The notes beneath the pieces are model-generated. The model was given only the letters and a program-made list of their open reading frames with translations, was not told where the DNA came from and searched no databases. The translations under genes were made by a program, and so were the position numbers. From contig NZ_CP017562.2 of the NCBI RefSeq assembly GCF_001865575.2, positions 248,001-312,000 on the forward strand: DNA of 64,000 bases, read 5' to 3'. This stretch comes from Paraburkholderia sprentiae WSM5005 (lineage in GTDB: Bacteria > Pseudomonadota > Gammaproteobacteria > Burkholderiales > Burkholderiaceae). Positions 35,190 to 44,607 of the stretch are shown here, one piece after another. Positions within the stretch are counted from its first letter, which is position 1, and every line of letters begins with the position of its first letter.

Positions 35190-36656
35190 TCACGCTTTCA
35201 GCGTGTTCTTGTAGAACTTCCCGTCCTTCATCACGATGCGCAGGTTCTGCTCCGGGTTCGCCATCAGGTCGAGATTGTCGAGCGGATCGCCGTCGACGAG
35301 CAGCAAGTCGGCGTAGGCACCTTCCTCCAGTACGCCGAGCTTGCGCGGATACGGATTGCGGTGGCCTGACAACGTGAGCAGTTGGCCATTGGTGCCCGTT
35401 GCCATACGCAACGCTTCGCCTGCGCTGTACCAGCGCCGCATATGCGTGAGCATCGTTCCCTGCCGCGCTGCGACGGCTTGCGAAAAGATCAGGTCCGTGC
35501 CAAACGCGACCTTGATGCCATGCTTGTGCGCAAGCTTGAAAGTGTTGTCGGTGCCCGCAGTCACTGCAAGAAACTTTTCGCGGCTCTGTGGGGCGAGCGG
35601 GCCCACGTCGTCTTCACTGACGAACGGCTGCGTACTCAGCCACGTGCCGTTCTTCGCCATCAACGCGGCAGTCCTGTCATCCATCAGATGACCGTGCTCG
35701 ACACACTGCACCCCGGCCGCAACGGAGCGTTGAATCGCTTCGGGCGTGTACGCATGCGACAGGACATAGGTGCCCCAGTCGGCCGCTGTTTCGACCGCCG
35801 CGCGTAGCTGCCTTTCGGTGAACGTGAGCATGTCGAGCGGACTGCGCGGCGTCGATACGCCACCGGATCCGACCAGCTTGATCTGCGTCGCGCCCTGAAT
35901 GAACTGCTCGCGCACGCGCAAACGAACTTCGTCTTCGGTGTCGGCGATCGCGGCGCCGCCATCCCGTTCGATTTGACTGACCTGACTGCCGGTGCGTGGC
36001 AGCTCCCATAGCGAACGAAAATCGCCGTGGCCGCCGGTCGTGGTGATCATCGCGCCCGACGGATAGATGCGTGGCCCGGAAATCATGCCGCTATCGATCG
36101 CCTGCTTCAACGCGAACGAAGGGCCGCCCGCGTCGCGTATCGTCGTGAAGCCGCGCAATAGTGTGCGTTCTGCTTCAGCGCTCGCCGCAAGATGGACGAA
36201 AGCAATGTCGGATTGAAGGAGGACTTGAATCGGTACCGCCGCGAGCAGCGCATGCCAGTGCATGTCGATCATGCCTGGCATGATCACCTTGCCACCGCAA
36301 TCGACGAGTGTGTTGCCGTCGCTCGAAGCGGGCTGCCCCTGACGCAACTGGCTGATGCTATCGCCTTCGACAATCATATGGAGGCCATCGCGCAACGTCG
36401 ACGATTTGCCGTCGAATAAGCGGAAGTTCGTGAACAGCACCGGCTTGGCGGGCGGTGCTGGCGGTTGCATGCTTTGCGCCTGGCTGAGTCCGGGGAGAAC
36501 CAGACTCAGCATCGAAGCCGCGAGACCGGTGACAAAGCCGCGGCGCGACAGGTCGGCACTGATGCGGCGGTTTGCATACTGCGCTCGAGTCTTGTCGCAA
36601 AGACATGAAAACGATGGACTGACCGTCTTGTTGCCGATGTACTTTCCTGAAGACAT
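35190..36656 (-). CDS. Tat-exported metal-dependent amidohydrolase
   Basis: The 488-residue amidohydrolase-superfamily enzyme has a twin-arginine signal far into the N-terminus (SRRGFVTGLAAS, residues about 37-48; cleavage after AQA). Metal and catalytic motifs are the HxH of DMHWHA, the Lys of IKLVGSGG, the later His residues in LSHAYTP and VEHGHLM, and the Asp of FGTDLIF. The group includes Xaa-Pro dipeptidase-like and imidazolonepropionase-like enzymes, so it probably cleaves a dipeptide or cyclic amide in the periplasm. The start at 36656 leaves an unusually long n-region; no better internal ATG is seen. Confidence 0.85.
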   Translation of the reverse strand: MSSGKYIGNKTVSPSFSCLCDKTRAQYANRRISADLSRRGFVTGLAASMLSLVLPGLSQAQSMQPPAPPAKPVLFTNFRLFDGKSSTLRDGLHMIVEGDSISQLRQGQPASSDGNTLVDCGGKVIMPGMIDMHWHALLAAVPIQVLLQSDIAFVHLAASAEAERTLLRGFTTIRDAGGPSFALKQAIDSGMISGPRIYPSGAMITTTGGHGDFRSLWELPRTGSQVSQIERDGGAAIADTEDEVRLRVREQFIQGATQIKLVGSGGVSTPRSPLDMLTFTERQLRAAVETAADWGTYVLSHAYTPEAIQRSVAAGVQCVEHGHLMDDRTAALMAKNGTWLSTQPFVSEDDVGPLAPQSREKFLAVTAGTDNTFKLAHKHGIKVAFGTDLIFSQAVAARQGTMLTHMRRWYSAGEALRMATGTNGQLLTLSGHRNPYPRKLGVLEEGAYADLLLVDGDPLDNLDLMANPEQNLRIVMKDGKFYKNTLKA

Positions 36657-37163
36657 AGCTCACCCATAACGTAGATCACCGTGCATCGAAGGCCGCCGTC
36701 TGACTACACTTCACAATGGCGACGGGAAAGTCAAGCCAGCACAGAGTATCGCCTGCGACCGAGGATGGCAAATCGGTGCCGATTGATACAAGCATTAAAG
36801 TTGCATCTATTAACTGATCATGCAGTTGCAGCATGCAATAAAAAATCTGCTTGCGATGGGCGAAAAGAACGGGCTATGCTCACGTCACTCATTCTGTCAG
36901 TGAATCTCCCGGATAAGGCGCAATACTCAACCCTGTTGGGGAATCGAGATCGGCCAAACAAACGTCCACGTAAAGCGGATGCATCAGGTAATACAAGCGC
37001 ATCTCTTTGTCATCGCGGTCGTCGCTCACGGCGACAGGCTTTTCATTTTGCGCGCACCGCGGAAACCGATATTCAACTATTTCACAATTTCGCCACTACA
37101 CGAGGAATATCCGGACCCGCAAAGCCGTGTTTAGACTTTTCACTTTTTCACGGAGAAATAGAA
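36657..37163. other. Intergenic region upstream of the MipA/OmpV pseudogene
   Basis: A 507-bp gap between divergent genes, AT-richer near 36780-36860. An open plus-strand frame runs through it into the MipA gene but has no gene-like features. Only the ribosome-binding site of the next gene (GGAG at 37152) is clear. Confidence 0.5.
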
Positions 37164-38032
37164 ATGATCGACATATCAAAGCCGCGCATGATCAGGGTAT
37201 TGGCTGGTTCCGCCTTGTCGCTGTTTGCCATCGCCGCGGTGGCGGACGATACGCTCGGTTTGTCGGAGAGCCTGTTCTCGATCGGCGCGCCGGAAATCAC
37301 GCAGACGCCCGCCGCGAACGCGAGCCCGTGGCGCTTTGCGGTTGGCGCGGGGATCGTGAACATGCCGAAATTTCCCGGTGCGAGTGGCACGAAATGGGAA
37401 GTGGTGCCGTCGGTGAGCGCGAATTACGACCGCTTCTTTATTGGCGCAAATCCGGATGCGGGCTCCCTGCTGTCGCTCGGCGCGTATTTGTACCGCGACA
37501 ATAACTGGCGTGTCGGCGCGGCAGTGACTTACGATTTCATCGAACCACGCAGCGAGTCCGACGATGCGCGGCTGCGCGGACTCGGCGACGTCAAACGCAC
37601 CGCGCATGCGGAGCTGTTCGGTGTCTATAGCTGGGAGTTCATCACCGCGCGTGCGAGCGTGTTGACCGATATTGCCGGCAACGACCGCGGCACTGTCGCG
37701 ACTTTCGACCTGCTTGGTCGCTATCAACCGGCACTGCGCAATTGACGCTAAGCGCGGGGCCCGGCCTGACGTGGGCAAGCGACAAATACAACCAAACGTA
37801 TTTCGGCGTGACGTCCGAGCAGAGCGCGCGCTCGGGATTGCCGGCTTACTCGGCCGGTTCCGGTCTGAACCAGTTGCGCTTCTCGATCAATGGGGTGTAC
37901 CGGATCGCGACGCGCTGGAACGTCGGCGCGAGCATGTCGTTCGCGTGGCTGCGCGGCGATGCAACCGACAGCCCGATCACCGAGAAGACGAGTCAGGTCA
38001 CGTACGGCCTTTTCGCGAATTACCTCTTTTAG
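37164..38032 (+). pseudogene. MipA/OmpV family outer-membrane protein, frameshifted
   Basis: The first frame encodes a signal peptide (cleavage about residue 27, AVADD) and the N-terminal part of a MipA/OmpV beta-barrel (WRFAVGAGIVNMPKFPG, VPSVSANYDRFFIG, VGAAVTYDF). It hits a stop at 37743. The rest of the barrel (LTLSAGPGLTWASDKY ... TYGLFANYLF) continues in another frame to 38032. Restoring one A in the run at about 37740 (CGCAATTG to CGCAAATTG) would join the halves as LRK-LTLSAGPG, the usual family sequence. So this is a one-base deletion: either a real inactivation or a sequencing error. GGAG precedes the start. Confidence 0.85.
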
Positions 38033-38055
38033 TGGTCGGCCAGAAGCGCAGATCC

Positions 38056-38079
38056 CTGCGCCTGATCGCTCAGGCGCAG
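38056..38079. terminator. Hairpin between mipA remnant and thioredoxin gene
   Basis: A perfect 10-bp stem CTGCGCCTGA/TCAGGCGCAG with loop TCGC is followed on the plus strand by a weak T run (ACTTTTCG). It lies between convergent genes. Confidence 0.65.
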
Positions 38080-38115
38080 GATGACTTTTCGTTCTATGGG
38101 TGAGCAAACGCGTCA

Positions 38116-38655
38116 TCAGTTGTTCTGCGCGAGCAGAGCCTGAATCTTCGCCTCGGTCTTTGCATAGTCGCCTTCTCCGAAATGCGTGTAGACGATACGA
38201 CCTTGCTTGTCGATCAGATAGAACGCGGGCCAGTACTGATTGTTGTACGCATTCCAGGTCGCATACTGGTTGTCCTGCGCGACCGGATAGCTGATGCCGA
38301 GCCGCTTGAGCGCTGTCTTCACGTTGCCGGTGTCGCGTTCGAACGGATATTCGGGCGTATGCACACCGATCACCGTCAGCCCCTGATCCTTGTACTTCTG
38401 GTTCCAGCTTTTCACGTAGGGCAGCGTGTTGGCGCAATTGATGCAGCTATAGGTCCAGAAGTCGACGAGTACCACCTTGCCGCGCAACTGCTGCAATTTG
38501 AGCGGTTCGCTATTGAGCCATTGCGAAATGCCGCTGAACTCGGGCGCCGGCGGCCCACTTTCCTGCGGCGCGGCGAAGGCGGCCGTACTCGTCGCGATCA
38601 ACGCGCAGGCGGCAAACGCGGTGGACAGTGCGAAGGCTTTCAATCGGGTAGTCAT
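38116..38655 (-). CDS. Periplasmic thioredoxin-like protein (TlpA/DipZ type)
   Basis: The 179-residue protein has a Sec signal peptide (cleavage after AFA, about residue 28) and a thioredoxin-like AhpC-TSA fold with the redox pair in YSCINC (CxxC). The motif context FWTYSCINCANTLPY matches the C-terminal domain of DipZ-like proteins. Its gene begins two bases beyond the stop of the CcdA-like gene, which should supply electrons from cytoplasmic thioredoxin. The pair probably reduces periplasmic disulfides or peroxides. AAAGGA precedes the ATG. Confidence 0.9.
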   Translation of the reverse strand: MTTRLKAFALSTAFAACALIATSTAAFAAPQESGPPAPEFSGISQWLNSEPLKLQQLRGKVVLVDFWTYSCINCANTLPYVKSWNQKYKDQGLTVIGVHTPEYPFERDTGNVKTALKRLGISYPVAQDNQYATWNAYNNQYWPAFYLIDKQGRIVYTHFGEGDYAKTEAKIQALLAQNN

Positions 38656-38656
38656 G

Positions 38657-39373
38657 TCAAAGTCCTTTGAGTGAGGGGAAAAGGGCGGCGAGCCGCGCAT
38701 AGAGCAGCACGTCGTATTGCAGGTAGATGGCGAGTGCGGTCAGCATCACCAGTACGCCGAACACCTGTTGCAGGCGTTCGGCGTGACGTGCGACGACGCG
38801 TACGTGACGCGTCACGTAATGCCCGCCGTAGATGATCGCGAGCATCGGAATCGCCGCGCCGATCGCATACAGCGTGAGCAGCAGTGCCGACCAGCCGAGA
38901 TCCTGAGCCTTGACGACGAGCACGAGAATCGATGCGAGCACGGGGCCGGCGCAGGGCGTCCATACCGCGCCGAGCGACATGCCGAGCACGAAGCCGCCCG
39001 CGTTGCCGCTGCCGGGATGTGTGCCCGGCGCAATGACCGCGCCGATGCGGTCGAGCGGCCCCTGCAGTTGCGCGACGAGCCAGTCGTAAGGCCGCGGCCA
39101 GATGCGCAGCAGTCCGGACAGTGCGAGCAACGCAATGCCGGTATTGCGCAGTACCTGTTGCGCAACATGCACGGTGCTCGACACCGCGCCCAATAGCAGC
39201 GCGAAAGACGCGAAAGTCAGAATGAAGCCGGCGACGATGAACAGTGGCCGCGTGCGACTCGGTTGTTCGACGGAAGTGCCGAGCAGGATCGGCATCACCG
39301 GCAGCACGCAGGGAGAGGCAATCGTCAGCAGCCCGGCAAGCAGGGCGAGCGGGGTTTCGAGCGTACTGTGCAT
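38657..39373 (-). CDS. CcdA/DsbD-type transmembrane electron transporter
   Basis: The 238-residue membrane protein has six helices and the two conserved Cys-Pro motifs of the DsbD transmembrane family (IASPCVLPVMP and VWTPCAGPV). It carries reducing equivalents across the inner membrane to the periplasmic thioredoxin encoded directly downstream. I chose ATG 39373, with GGAACG upstream; the longer frame lacks a membrane signature. No cytochrome c biogenesis genes are nearby, so general periplasmic redox repair is more likely. Confidence 0.88.
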   Translation of the reverse strand: MHSTLETPLALLAGLLTIASPCVLPVMPILLGTSVEQPSRTRPLFIVAGFILTFASFALLLGAVSSTVHVAQQVLRNTGIALLALSGLLRIWPRPYDWLVAQLQGPLDRIGAVIAPGTHPGSGNAGGFVLGMSLGAVWTPCAGPVLASILVLVVKAQDLGWSALLLTLYAIGAAIPMLAIIYGGHYVTRHVRVVARHAERLQQVFGVLVMLTALAIYLQYDVLLYARLAALFPSLKGL

Positions 39374-39541
39374 GATGGGCGTTCCGTTGGCTGGGATGGC
39401 CCTATTGGAACGCCCGCACGTATCTGGTTTATGTCTGCGATCCGGCGTGCTTGCAATGTTGAGTGTCTGCGTACCGCGCAGACACATTGCGACACAAATC
39501 GGCTGACGAGCCGATGCGCGCGAGACTAGAGGCAGCGAGGA

Positions 39542-40513
39542 TCAGCGCGTCTTGCGTTTGCGTACCGCGGTTCCCGTTGCCCGTGCGGCTCGGTTGACGT
39601 TCGAGCTGGAGAACATCGCCATGCGCTCCTCGATCCAGCGCAGCAATTCGAGCGGTCCCGGCGCGAGCGGGCGGCCGGTCTTGACGAGCACACGCGCCTG
39701 CGCACCGGAAAACAGCGGATGCGCGATCGGTACCGTGGTCAATTCGCCGCTCGCGATTTCGCGGTAGGCGGCGAATTCACCGATCAGCGTCATGAAGTTG
39801 TCGACGGTGACGAAGCGCTTCAAGGCACTCAGTGAGTTGGTAGTCAGCGTCGCGGGAATCGACACGTTTTCCGCGAGCTCCGTCATCTTGACGACATGAC
39901 CGATGCCAAAGCTTGGCGGCATCAGTGCAAGGGGCCATGCGCGCAGGTCCTCGAGCGTCGCGGGTCTTTTGCGCTTCGCGAGCGGATGGTCGCTTCTCAA
40001 CAACAACACGACCGGTTGCGACGAACTCGCGCGGTACTCGAGACGCGTGTGAGGCGGCGGATTGTACGCAAGCCCGATATGCGCACGGCTTTCGGCGACT
40101 TCTTGCTGGATTGCGTCGACCGCGAGCATATCCAGGCCGATTTCAAGTTCCGGGTATTGCACACAGAATGGCGCGAGCACATCGTCGACCAGCATGTCGA
40201 CGAAGCCTTCGCTGACCGCGAGCCTGATCTGCCCTCGCTGCAGGCCTTTCAACGCATGCAACTGATCTTCGAGCTTCTCCTGCTGCGAACGGTAGCCGCG
40301 CCAGAATTCGAGCAGGTGCGTGGCCGCTTCGGTTGGCTTGACTCCGCGCGCCTGCCGCTCGAACAGCACGGTGCCGAGTTCGTCCTCGAGCAACTTGATC
40401 TGCCGCGTGATCACGGAAGGCGACGTATTGATGCTTTCGGCGGCGCCGCGTATGGTGCCGTGCGTGAGCACCTCGTTGAAATAGCGAAGGCGTTGCTGAT
40501 TGATCTCGCGCAT
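39542..40513 (-). CDS. LysR family regulator
   Basis: The 323-residue LysR regulator has an N-terminal winged helix ([40 protein letters not shown]) and a C-terminal periplasmic-binding-like effector domain. A Lys/Arg-rich tail ([13 protein letters not shown]) extends it slightly. It is divergent from the alpha/beta hydrolase gene at 40823; a T-N11-A dyad lies 25 bp upstream of its start. It probably regulates itself and the hydrolase. Confidence 0.9.
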   Translation of the reverse strand: MREINQQRLRYFNEVLTHGTIRGAAESINTSPSVITRQIKLLEDELGTVLFERQARGVKPTEAATHLLEFWRGYRSQQEKLEDQLHALKGLQRGQIRLAVSEGFVDMLVDDVLAPFCVQYPELEIGLDMLAVDAIQQEVAESRAHIGLAYNPPPHTRLEYRASSSQPVVLLLRSDHPLAKRKRPATLEDLRAWPLALMPPSFGIGHVVKMTELAENVSIPATLTTNSLSALKRFVTVDNFMTLIGEFAAYREIASGELTTVPIAHPLFSGAQARVLVKTGRPLAPGPLELLRWIEERMAMFSSSNVNRAARATGTAVRKRKTR

Positions 40514-40537
40514 GTTATTAGTCGACCGCGGTTAATG

Positions 40538-40556
40538 CGTTGCCCAGAAGGCAACG
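40538..40556. promoter_or_regulatory. T-N11-A dyad, candidate LysR binding site
   Basis: A perfect inverted repeat CGTTGCC-CAGAA-GGCAACG contains the T-N11-A form typical of LysR sites. It sits in the 309-bp gap between the divergent lysR and hydrolase genes, close to the lysR start, where autoregulatory sites are usual. The rest of the gap shows no strong promoter. Confidence 0.5.
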
Positions 40557-40822
40557 ACGTGTGGACTTAGTTGCTCTTGCTGATAACGGCTTGCGCTGAC
40601 ATTATTCATCTCATGCGGTGCCGCAGCGGTAAGCCGGAGGTTCAGTCGTCAAGGCATCCTCGTTTTCAGATTCGCTCTGCCCGTCTCGTTCACTTCGTTT
40701 CATCCGATTCCATTGAAGTCCGGTCTGCTTGCACGTTGCTCGCATGCGGCTGTGCGATATCGCGCGCTAGCGGACGGACTCGATCAATTCCGTATCAACG
40801 CCCTGATAAAAGGAGAATAACC

Positions 40823-41866
40823 ATGTCGGATCAGATCAACAGCCGTCGCCGCCGCTTTCTCGGTACAACAGTTGCGGGTCTCAGCCTGCTCGAATTGGGG
40901 CTGAGCAGCCTCGCGCATGCGCAATCGGCCGACACGGCCGGTAATGCGAAGGCGGGCGCGGGGGTCGCGTCGTTCGAGAACATTCGCTCGATCAATGCGG
41001 GCACGTTGAATGTCAGTTACGCGGAAGCGGGCCCGCGGAACGGACCGGTGGTGATTTTGCTGCATGGCTGGCCTTATGACATCTACAGCTTCGCCGAAGT
41101 GACGCCGTTGCTGACGGCGGCCGGTTATCGCGTGATCGTGCCATATCTGCGCGGCTACGGCGGCACCCGTTTTGTGTCGGCGGATACGCCACGCAACGGT
41201 CAACAGGCGGTGGTCGCGGTCGACATCATCAACCTGATGGACGCACTGAAGATCGACAAGGCCGTGCTCGGCGGCTTCGACTGGGGCGCGCGCACGGTGA
41301 ACATCGTCGCCGCGCTGTGGCCTCAACGCGTGAAGGCGATGGTGTTGGTGAGCGGCTATCTGATCGGCAGCCAGCAAGCGAACCATGCGCCGTTGCCGCC
41401 GAAGGCCGAGCTCGCGTGGTGGTATCAGTTCTATTTCGCCACCGAGCGCGGCCGCGCGGGTTATGAAGCCAACCGTCATGACTTCAACAAGCTGATCTGG
41501 CATACGGCCTCGCCGAAATGGAATTTCGACGACGCCACGTTCGAGCGTTCCGCCGAATCGTTCAATAACCCGGACCATGTTGCCGTGGTGATTCACAACT
41601 ACCGCTGGCGTCTGGGGCTCGCGCAGGGCGAGCCGCAATACGACGAACTCGAAAGTCGCCTCGCCACCGGGCCGACGATCGCGGTGCCGACCATTACGCT
41701 CGAAGGCGATGCGAACGGCGCCGCGCATCCCGAGCCCGCAGCATACGCGAAGAAGTTTACCGGCAAGTATCAGCATCGCAACGTCAGCGGCGGCATCGGC
41801 CACAACTTGCCGCAGGAAGCGCCGAAAGCCTTTGCGGATGCAATTCTCGACGTCACGCGGCTTTGA
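40823..41866 (+). CDS. Tat-exported alpha/beta hydrolase (epoxide hydrolase/dehalogenase-like)
   Basis: The 347-residue protein has a twin-arginine signal (SRRRRFLGTTVAG, residues about 7-19; cleavage after AHA) and an alpha/beta hydrolase fold. The oxyanion motif is LLHGWPYD, and the nucleophile elbow reads GGFDWGAR with Asp rather than Ser. An Asp nucleophile points to epoxide hydrolase or haloalkane/haloacid dehalogenase chemistry; the catalytic His lies in SGGIGHNLPQE. AAGGAGA precedes ATG 40823. It is divergent from the LysR gene, its likely regulator. Confidence 0.87.
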   Translation: MSDQINSRRRRFLGTTVAGLSLLELGLSSLAHAQSADTAGNAKAGAGVASFENIRSINAGTLNVSYAEAGPRNGPVVILLHGWPYDIYSFAEVTPLLTAAGYRVIVPYLRGYGGTRFVSADTPRNGQQAVVAVDIINLMDALKIDKAVLGGFDWGARTVNIVAALWPQRVKAMVLVSGYLIGSQQANHAPLPPKAELAWWYQFYFATERGRAGYEANRHDFNKLIWHTASPKWNFDDATFERSAESFNNPDHVAVVIHNYRWRLGLAQGEPQYDELESRLATGPTIAVPTITLEGDANGAAHPEPAAYAKKFTGKYQHRNVSGGIGHNLPQEAPKAFADAILDVTRL

Positions 41867-42143
41867 TCGAGCCGGCGCCCACCGGCTTCTTAACGGAACC
41901 CCAGCAGTCCAAAGCACGTTTTGTATCGCAATGTATCGACACCGTATGCAGACAAACACGCTTGCATAAATGGGGGGTGACGAAAACATGGCAGATACGT
42001 TGAGGCGTTCTAATGTCTTCACGCAAGGTTGATTCACAACGTTGCGTGTGAATCAGGCGGGACATGACGGTGCATCGGCGTTGATGGCTTCGCGTTCCGC
42101 GCAATTCTTTTACCCCTGATGGTTTGACTACCGGAGAAGACTC

Positions 42144-42491
42144 ATGAAACTCGTTCAATCGCTGATCGTCGCCGCACTCGTTGCTGCCCCCGTCGTTTCG
42201 TTCGCGCAATCCCAACCGCATCAGGCGCTCACGCATGCTGAAGTCCGCGCTGAACTGGTGCAGTTGGAAAAGGCCGGTTACAGCCCAGCCGGCGACAACA
42301 CGCAATACCCGCAGAACATCCAGGCGGCAGAGGCGCGCATCAGCGCGGGCCATGACGCGGCCGCATACGGTGGCGTCGCGAACGGCAGTTCGGTGTCCGG
42401 CTCCCACGTGCCCATGAAGCATGCGGCGGCGGATCGGGCGAACGACGGCTCGAATCTCGTCGGCCTTGGTTCGATCTACGCGCATTCGTGA
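42144..42491 (+). CDS. DUF4148 family exported protein
   Basis: The 115-residue protein has a Sec signal peptide (MKLVQSLIVAALV..., cleavage after FAQ) and the DUF4148 core (LTHAEVRAELVQLEKAGYSPAGDN), a very common family in Burkholderiaceae. It is periplasmic and of unknown function. The upstream 277 bp (41867-42143) hold no gene. A GGAGA-type site precedes the ATG. Confidence 0.88.
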   Translation: MKLVQSLIVAALVAAPVVSFAQSQPHQALTHAEVRAELVQLEKAGYSPAGDNTQYPQNIQAAEARISAGHDAAAYGGVANGSSVSGSHVPMKHAAADRANDGSNLVGLGSIYAHS

Positions 42492-42569
42492 TCGATGCAA
42501 GCAAACAGGCGGTCCGCGCGCATCGACGCGCGGACGCCGTGTTCAACTCCACCTGTCGAGACAACAACG

Positions 42570-43358
42570 ATGACCACACAGCTGAAGAAATTCCTCGGTT
42601 CCGTCCTGTTGCTGGGCGGACTGTTTGCGGTGCAGTCCGCGGCGTTCGCGCAGGCCGCCCCGTCCGACGACCTGACGGGCAAGAACGTCGTGCTCATACA
42701 CGGCGCTTTCGCCGACGGGTCCAGCTGGGACAAGGTGATCCCGCTGCTCGAAGCGCGCGGCCTGCACGTGGTGGCTGTACAGAACCCGCTGAGTTCGCTC
42801 GCCGACGATGTGGCGGCTACGCGGCGCGTGATCGCGCAGCAGAACGGTCCCGTGATTCTGGTCGGCCATTCGTGGGGCGGCGTGGTGCTCACCGAGGCCG
42901 GCAACGACGACAAGGTGGGTAGCCTCGTGTACGTCGCGGCATTTGCGCCGGACAACGGCGAGTCCATTGCCGACATCACGAAAAACAAACCCGCGCCGGT
43001 ATGGGCGGGCGAGTTGCGCAAGGACTCGGCCGGTTATCTGACGCTGTCGACCCAGGCGGTGCTCGACGATTTTGCGCAGGACCTGCCGTTGCCGCAGAAA
43101 CGCCTGATCGCGGCGACCCAGCAGCCTTGGGCCGCCGGCTGTATCGACGACCAAGTGACGAACGCCGCGTGGCATCACAAGCCGGCGTACTTCGTGGTGT
43201 CGGGCCGCGACCGCATGATTGATCCGGCTTTGCAATCGGAGATGGCGAAGCACATCAACGCTAAGATCACGCGCGTCGACACCAGCCACGTCGCGATGCT
43301 GAGCCAGCCGCAGGCCGTGGCCGACACGATCATCGCCGCAGCGCGGGTCGCGCAATAA
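42570..43358 (+). CDS. Exported alpha/beta hydrolase (Ser nucleophile)
   Basis: The 262-residue protein has a Sec signal peptide (cleavage after AFA, about residue 28) and an alpha/beta hydrolase fold: oxyanion loop VLIHGAFADGSSWDKV, nucleophile elbow GHSWGG, and the catalytic His near the end in DTSHVAMLSQP. The opening resembles pyrethroid-hydrolase/salicylate-esterase type proteins. ATG 42570 was chosen as the start of the signal peptide; no strong ribosome-binding site is seen. It follows the DUF4148 gene by 78 bp. Confidence 0.85.
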   Translation: MTTQLKKFLGSVLLLGGLFAVQSAAFAQAAPSDDLTGKNVVLIHGAFADGSSWDKVIPLLEARGLHVVAVQNPLSSLADDVAATRRVIAQQNGPVILVGHSWGGVVLTEAGNDDKVGSLVYVAAFAPDNGESIADITKNKPAPVWAGELRKDSAGYLTLSTQAVLDDFAQDLPLPQKRLIAATQQPWAAGCIDDQVTNAAWHHKPAYFVVSGRDRMIDPALQSEMAKHINAKITRVDTSHVAMLSQPQAVADTIIAAARVAQ

Positions 43359-43362
43359 AGCG

Positions 43363-43389
43363 CGCGATCTGATTGCCAATCAGATCGCG
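43363..43389. repeat. Perfect inverted repeat overlapping the lrp 3' end
   Basis: CGCGATCTGATTG and CAATCAGATCGCG (13 bp each, one-base centre) lie between convergent hydrolase and Lrp genes and overlap the Lrp stop codon and last codons. No T tract is present. It may act as a shared transcript end. Confidence 0.7.
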
Positions 43390-43853
43390 ATCGACGGAAT
43401 GCTCTTCATGCAGCGCAGCGCGAACATCGAGCGGCTATGGCGAATGCCTGCGATCTTGTAGAGCTTTTCGCGCAGGAAGCGCTCGTAGCCCGCGGTGCCG
43501 TCCACCGCGACCTTGACCAGGTAGTCGTAGTCGCCGGACACCAGATACGCTTCGAGCACTTCGCTGAGCGCGGCGAGCTCGGCGCCAAAGCGCGCGAGCG
43601 CGTTTTCGTCGTGCCGGTCCAGCGTGACTTCGAGCAACACCACGTCCGCGAAGCCGAGCTTCTGCTGATCGAGCAAGGCGACGTAGCCGCGGATATACCC
43701 TTCGTTTTCAAGCTGCCGCGTGCGGTTCCAACACGCGGTGGTGGACATGCCGACCAGGTCGGCGAGTTCGGCGTTGCTGAGGCGGGCGTTCTTCTGCAGC
43801 TCGCGCATGATCTTGCGATCGAGCGTGTCGGGCGGGCGGTTTCGGGTAGTCAT
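43380..43853 (-). CDS. Lrp/AsnC family regulator
   Basis: The 157-residue regulator has an N-terminal HTH (LDRKIMRELQKNARLSNAELADLVGMSTTACWNRTRQLENEGYI) and a C-terminal RAM (AsnC) ligand-binding domain (VSGDYDYLVKVAV). Such proteins control amino-acid metabolism or transport. No amino-acid transporter is adjacent, so its target is unknown. ATG 43853 was taken as the usual family start. Confidence 0.9.
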   Translation of the reverse strand: MTTRNRPPDTLDRKIMRELQKNARLSNAELADLVGMSTTACWNRTRQLENEGYIRGYVALLDQQKLGFADVVLLEVTLDRHDENALARFGAELAALSEVLEAYLVSGDYDYLVKVAVDGTAGYERFLREKLYKIAGIRHSRSMFALRCMKSIPSIAI

Positions 43854-44365
43854 GGGCGGGGCCGGAAGAATCTTCTGTGTGGAGGAATTGTACGCGAAGA
43901 TCGTTCCGACACAGCGGCATAAGTTGATGCGTTTGAGAAGCCTATCCAGCGGGCCTGCGGGTATATTTTCAGCGTGCATTCGTGCCCGGGACGACCGCCC
44001 GGACCGCAGGCCTCGCGCCAGCGATCCTCCGTGGCCACAAGCCGCTTGTCGGCGTCTCGCCGCCTTTCGCGGTAAGGCGGCACGCGGGCGAATTCCGGCG
44101 CTACCCGCGCCGGAATTCGCGCTCGCCGGGCATGGACGCATGTCACCGCATGTGTCTATTGCCATCCGTCGCGAAGCCGCGCAAACACCAATCGCGTTGA
44201 ATCCGAAAACGCTCTGTTCTTTCCGTCCTTCTTTCAACAGATCATCAGTACTTTTTCTGGCCAGTACTTTTGCTCTGATATTAATGCGGCGGTACGCTAA
44301 CTACGGCTACGCGCATACCGCCGCCACGGCAACAACGTCACCCTTATTGTCTGCACCGTGCGATG
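43854..44365. other. Intergenic region upstream of lrp
   Basis: No supported gene in 512 bp. A 9-bp stem (GCGGCGGTA/TACCGCCGC, 44286-44324, loop 21 nt) lies near the right end and may be a terminator for the 24-aa gene transcribed toward it. The lrp promoter must be here but is not obvious. Confidence 0.4.
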
Positions 44366-44440
44366 TCAATGGAAAATGAGGTAGAGGATAACCAGTACGA
44401 TCAGCGGAACGCCAAGCAGCCAGCCAAGTAGGTAGGGCAT
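44366..44440 (-). CDS. 24-residue membrane peptide
   Basis: An ATG at 44440 with AAAGGAG eight bases upstream opens a 24-codon frame. The peptide is almost entirely hydrophobic (MPYLLGWLLGVPLI onward, ending YLIFH), forming a single membrane span. The strong ribosome-binding site and clean hydrophobic character support a real tiny gene like other bacterial micro-membrane proteins. Its function is unknown. Confidence 0.55.
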   Translation of the reverse strand: MPYLLGWLLGVPLIVLVILYLIFH

Positions 44441-44607
44441 GATGTCATCTCCTTTCGGATTGAAGTTCGAATACGCAAGAGCTTCAGCAGGCTGCGTGCC
44501 TGCGTCGAAAACGCTCCAACCGACTCGGCATCATCGGAGGCGAGGCGGCGCATTCCCGTCCATCAAGGCCTGATCCACCGCAACGCCGATGGACCACGTG
44601 TCAGGCT

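Noticed and set aside
36681..37163. Extension of the MipA frame upstream
   Set aside because: The signal peptide and GGAG site define the start at 37164; the upstream part has no protein-like features.
44286..44324. Hairpin upstream of lrp as a riboswitch or tRNA
   Set aside because: A single 9-bp stem with a 21-nt loop; no conserved riboswitch core or tRNA arms can be formed.
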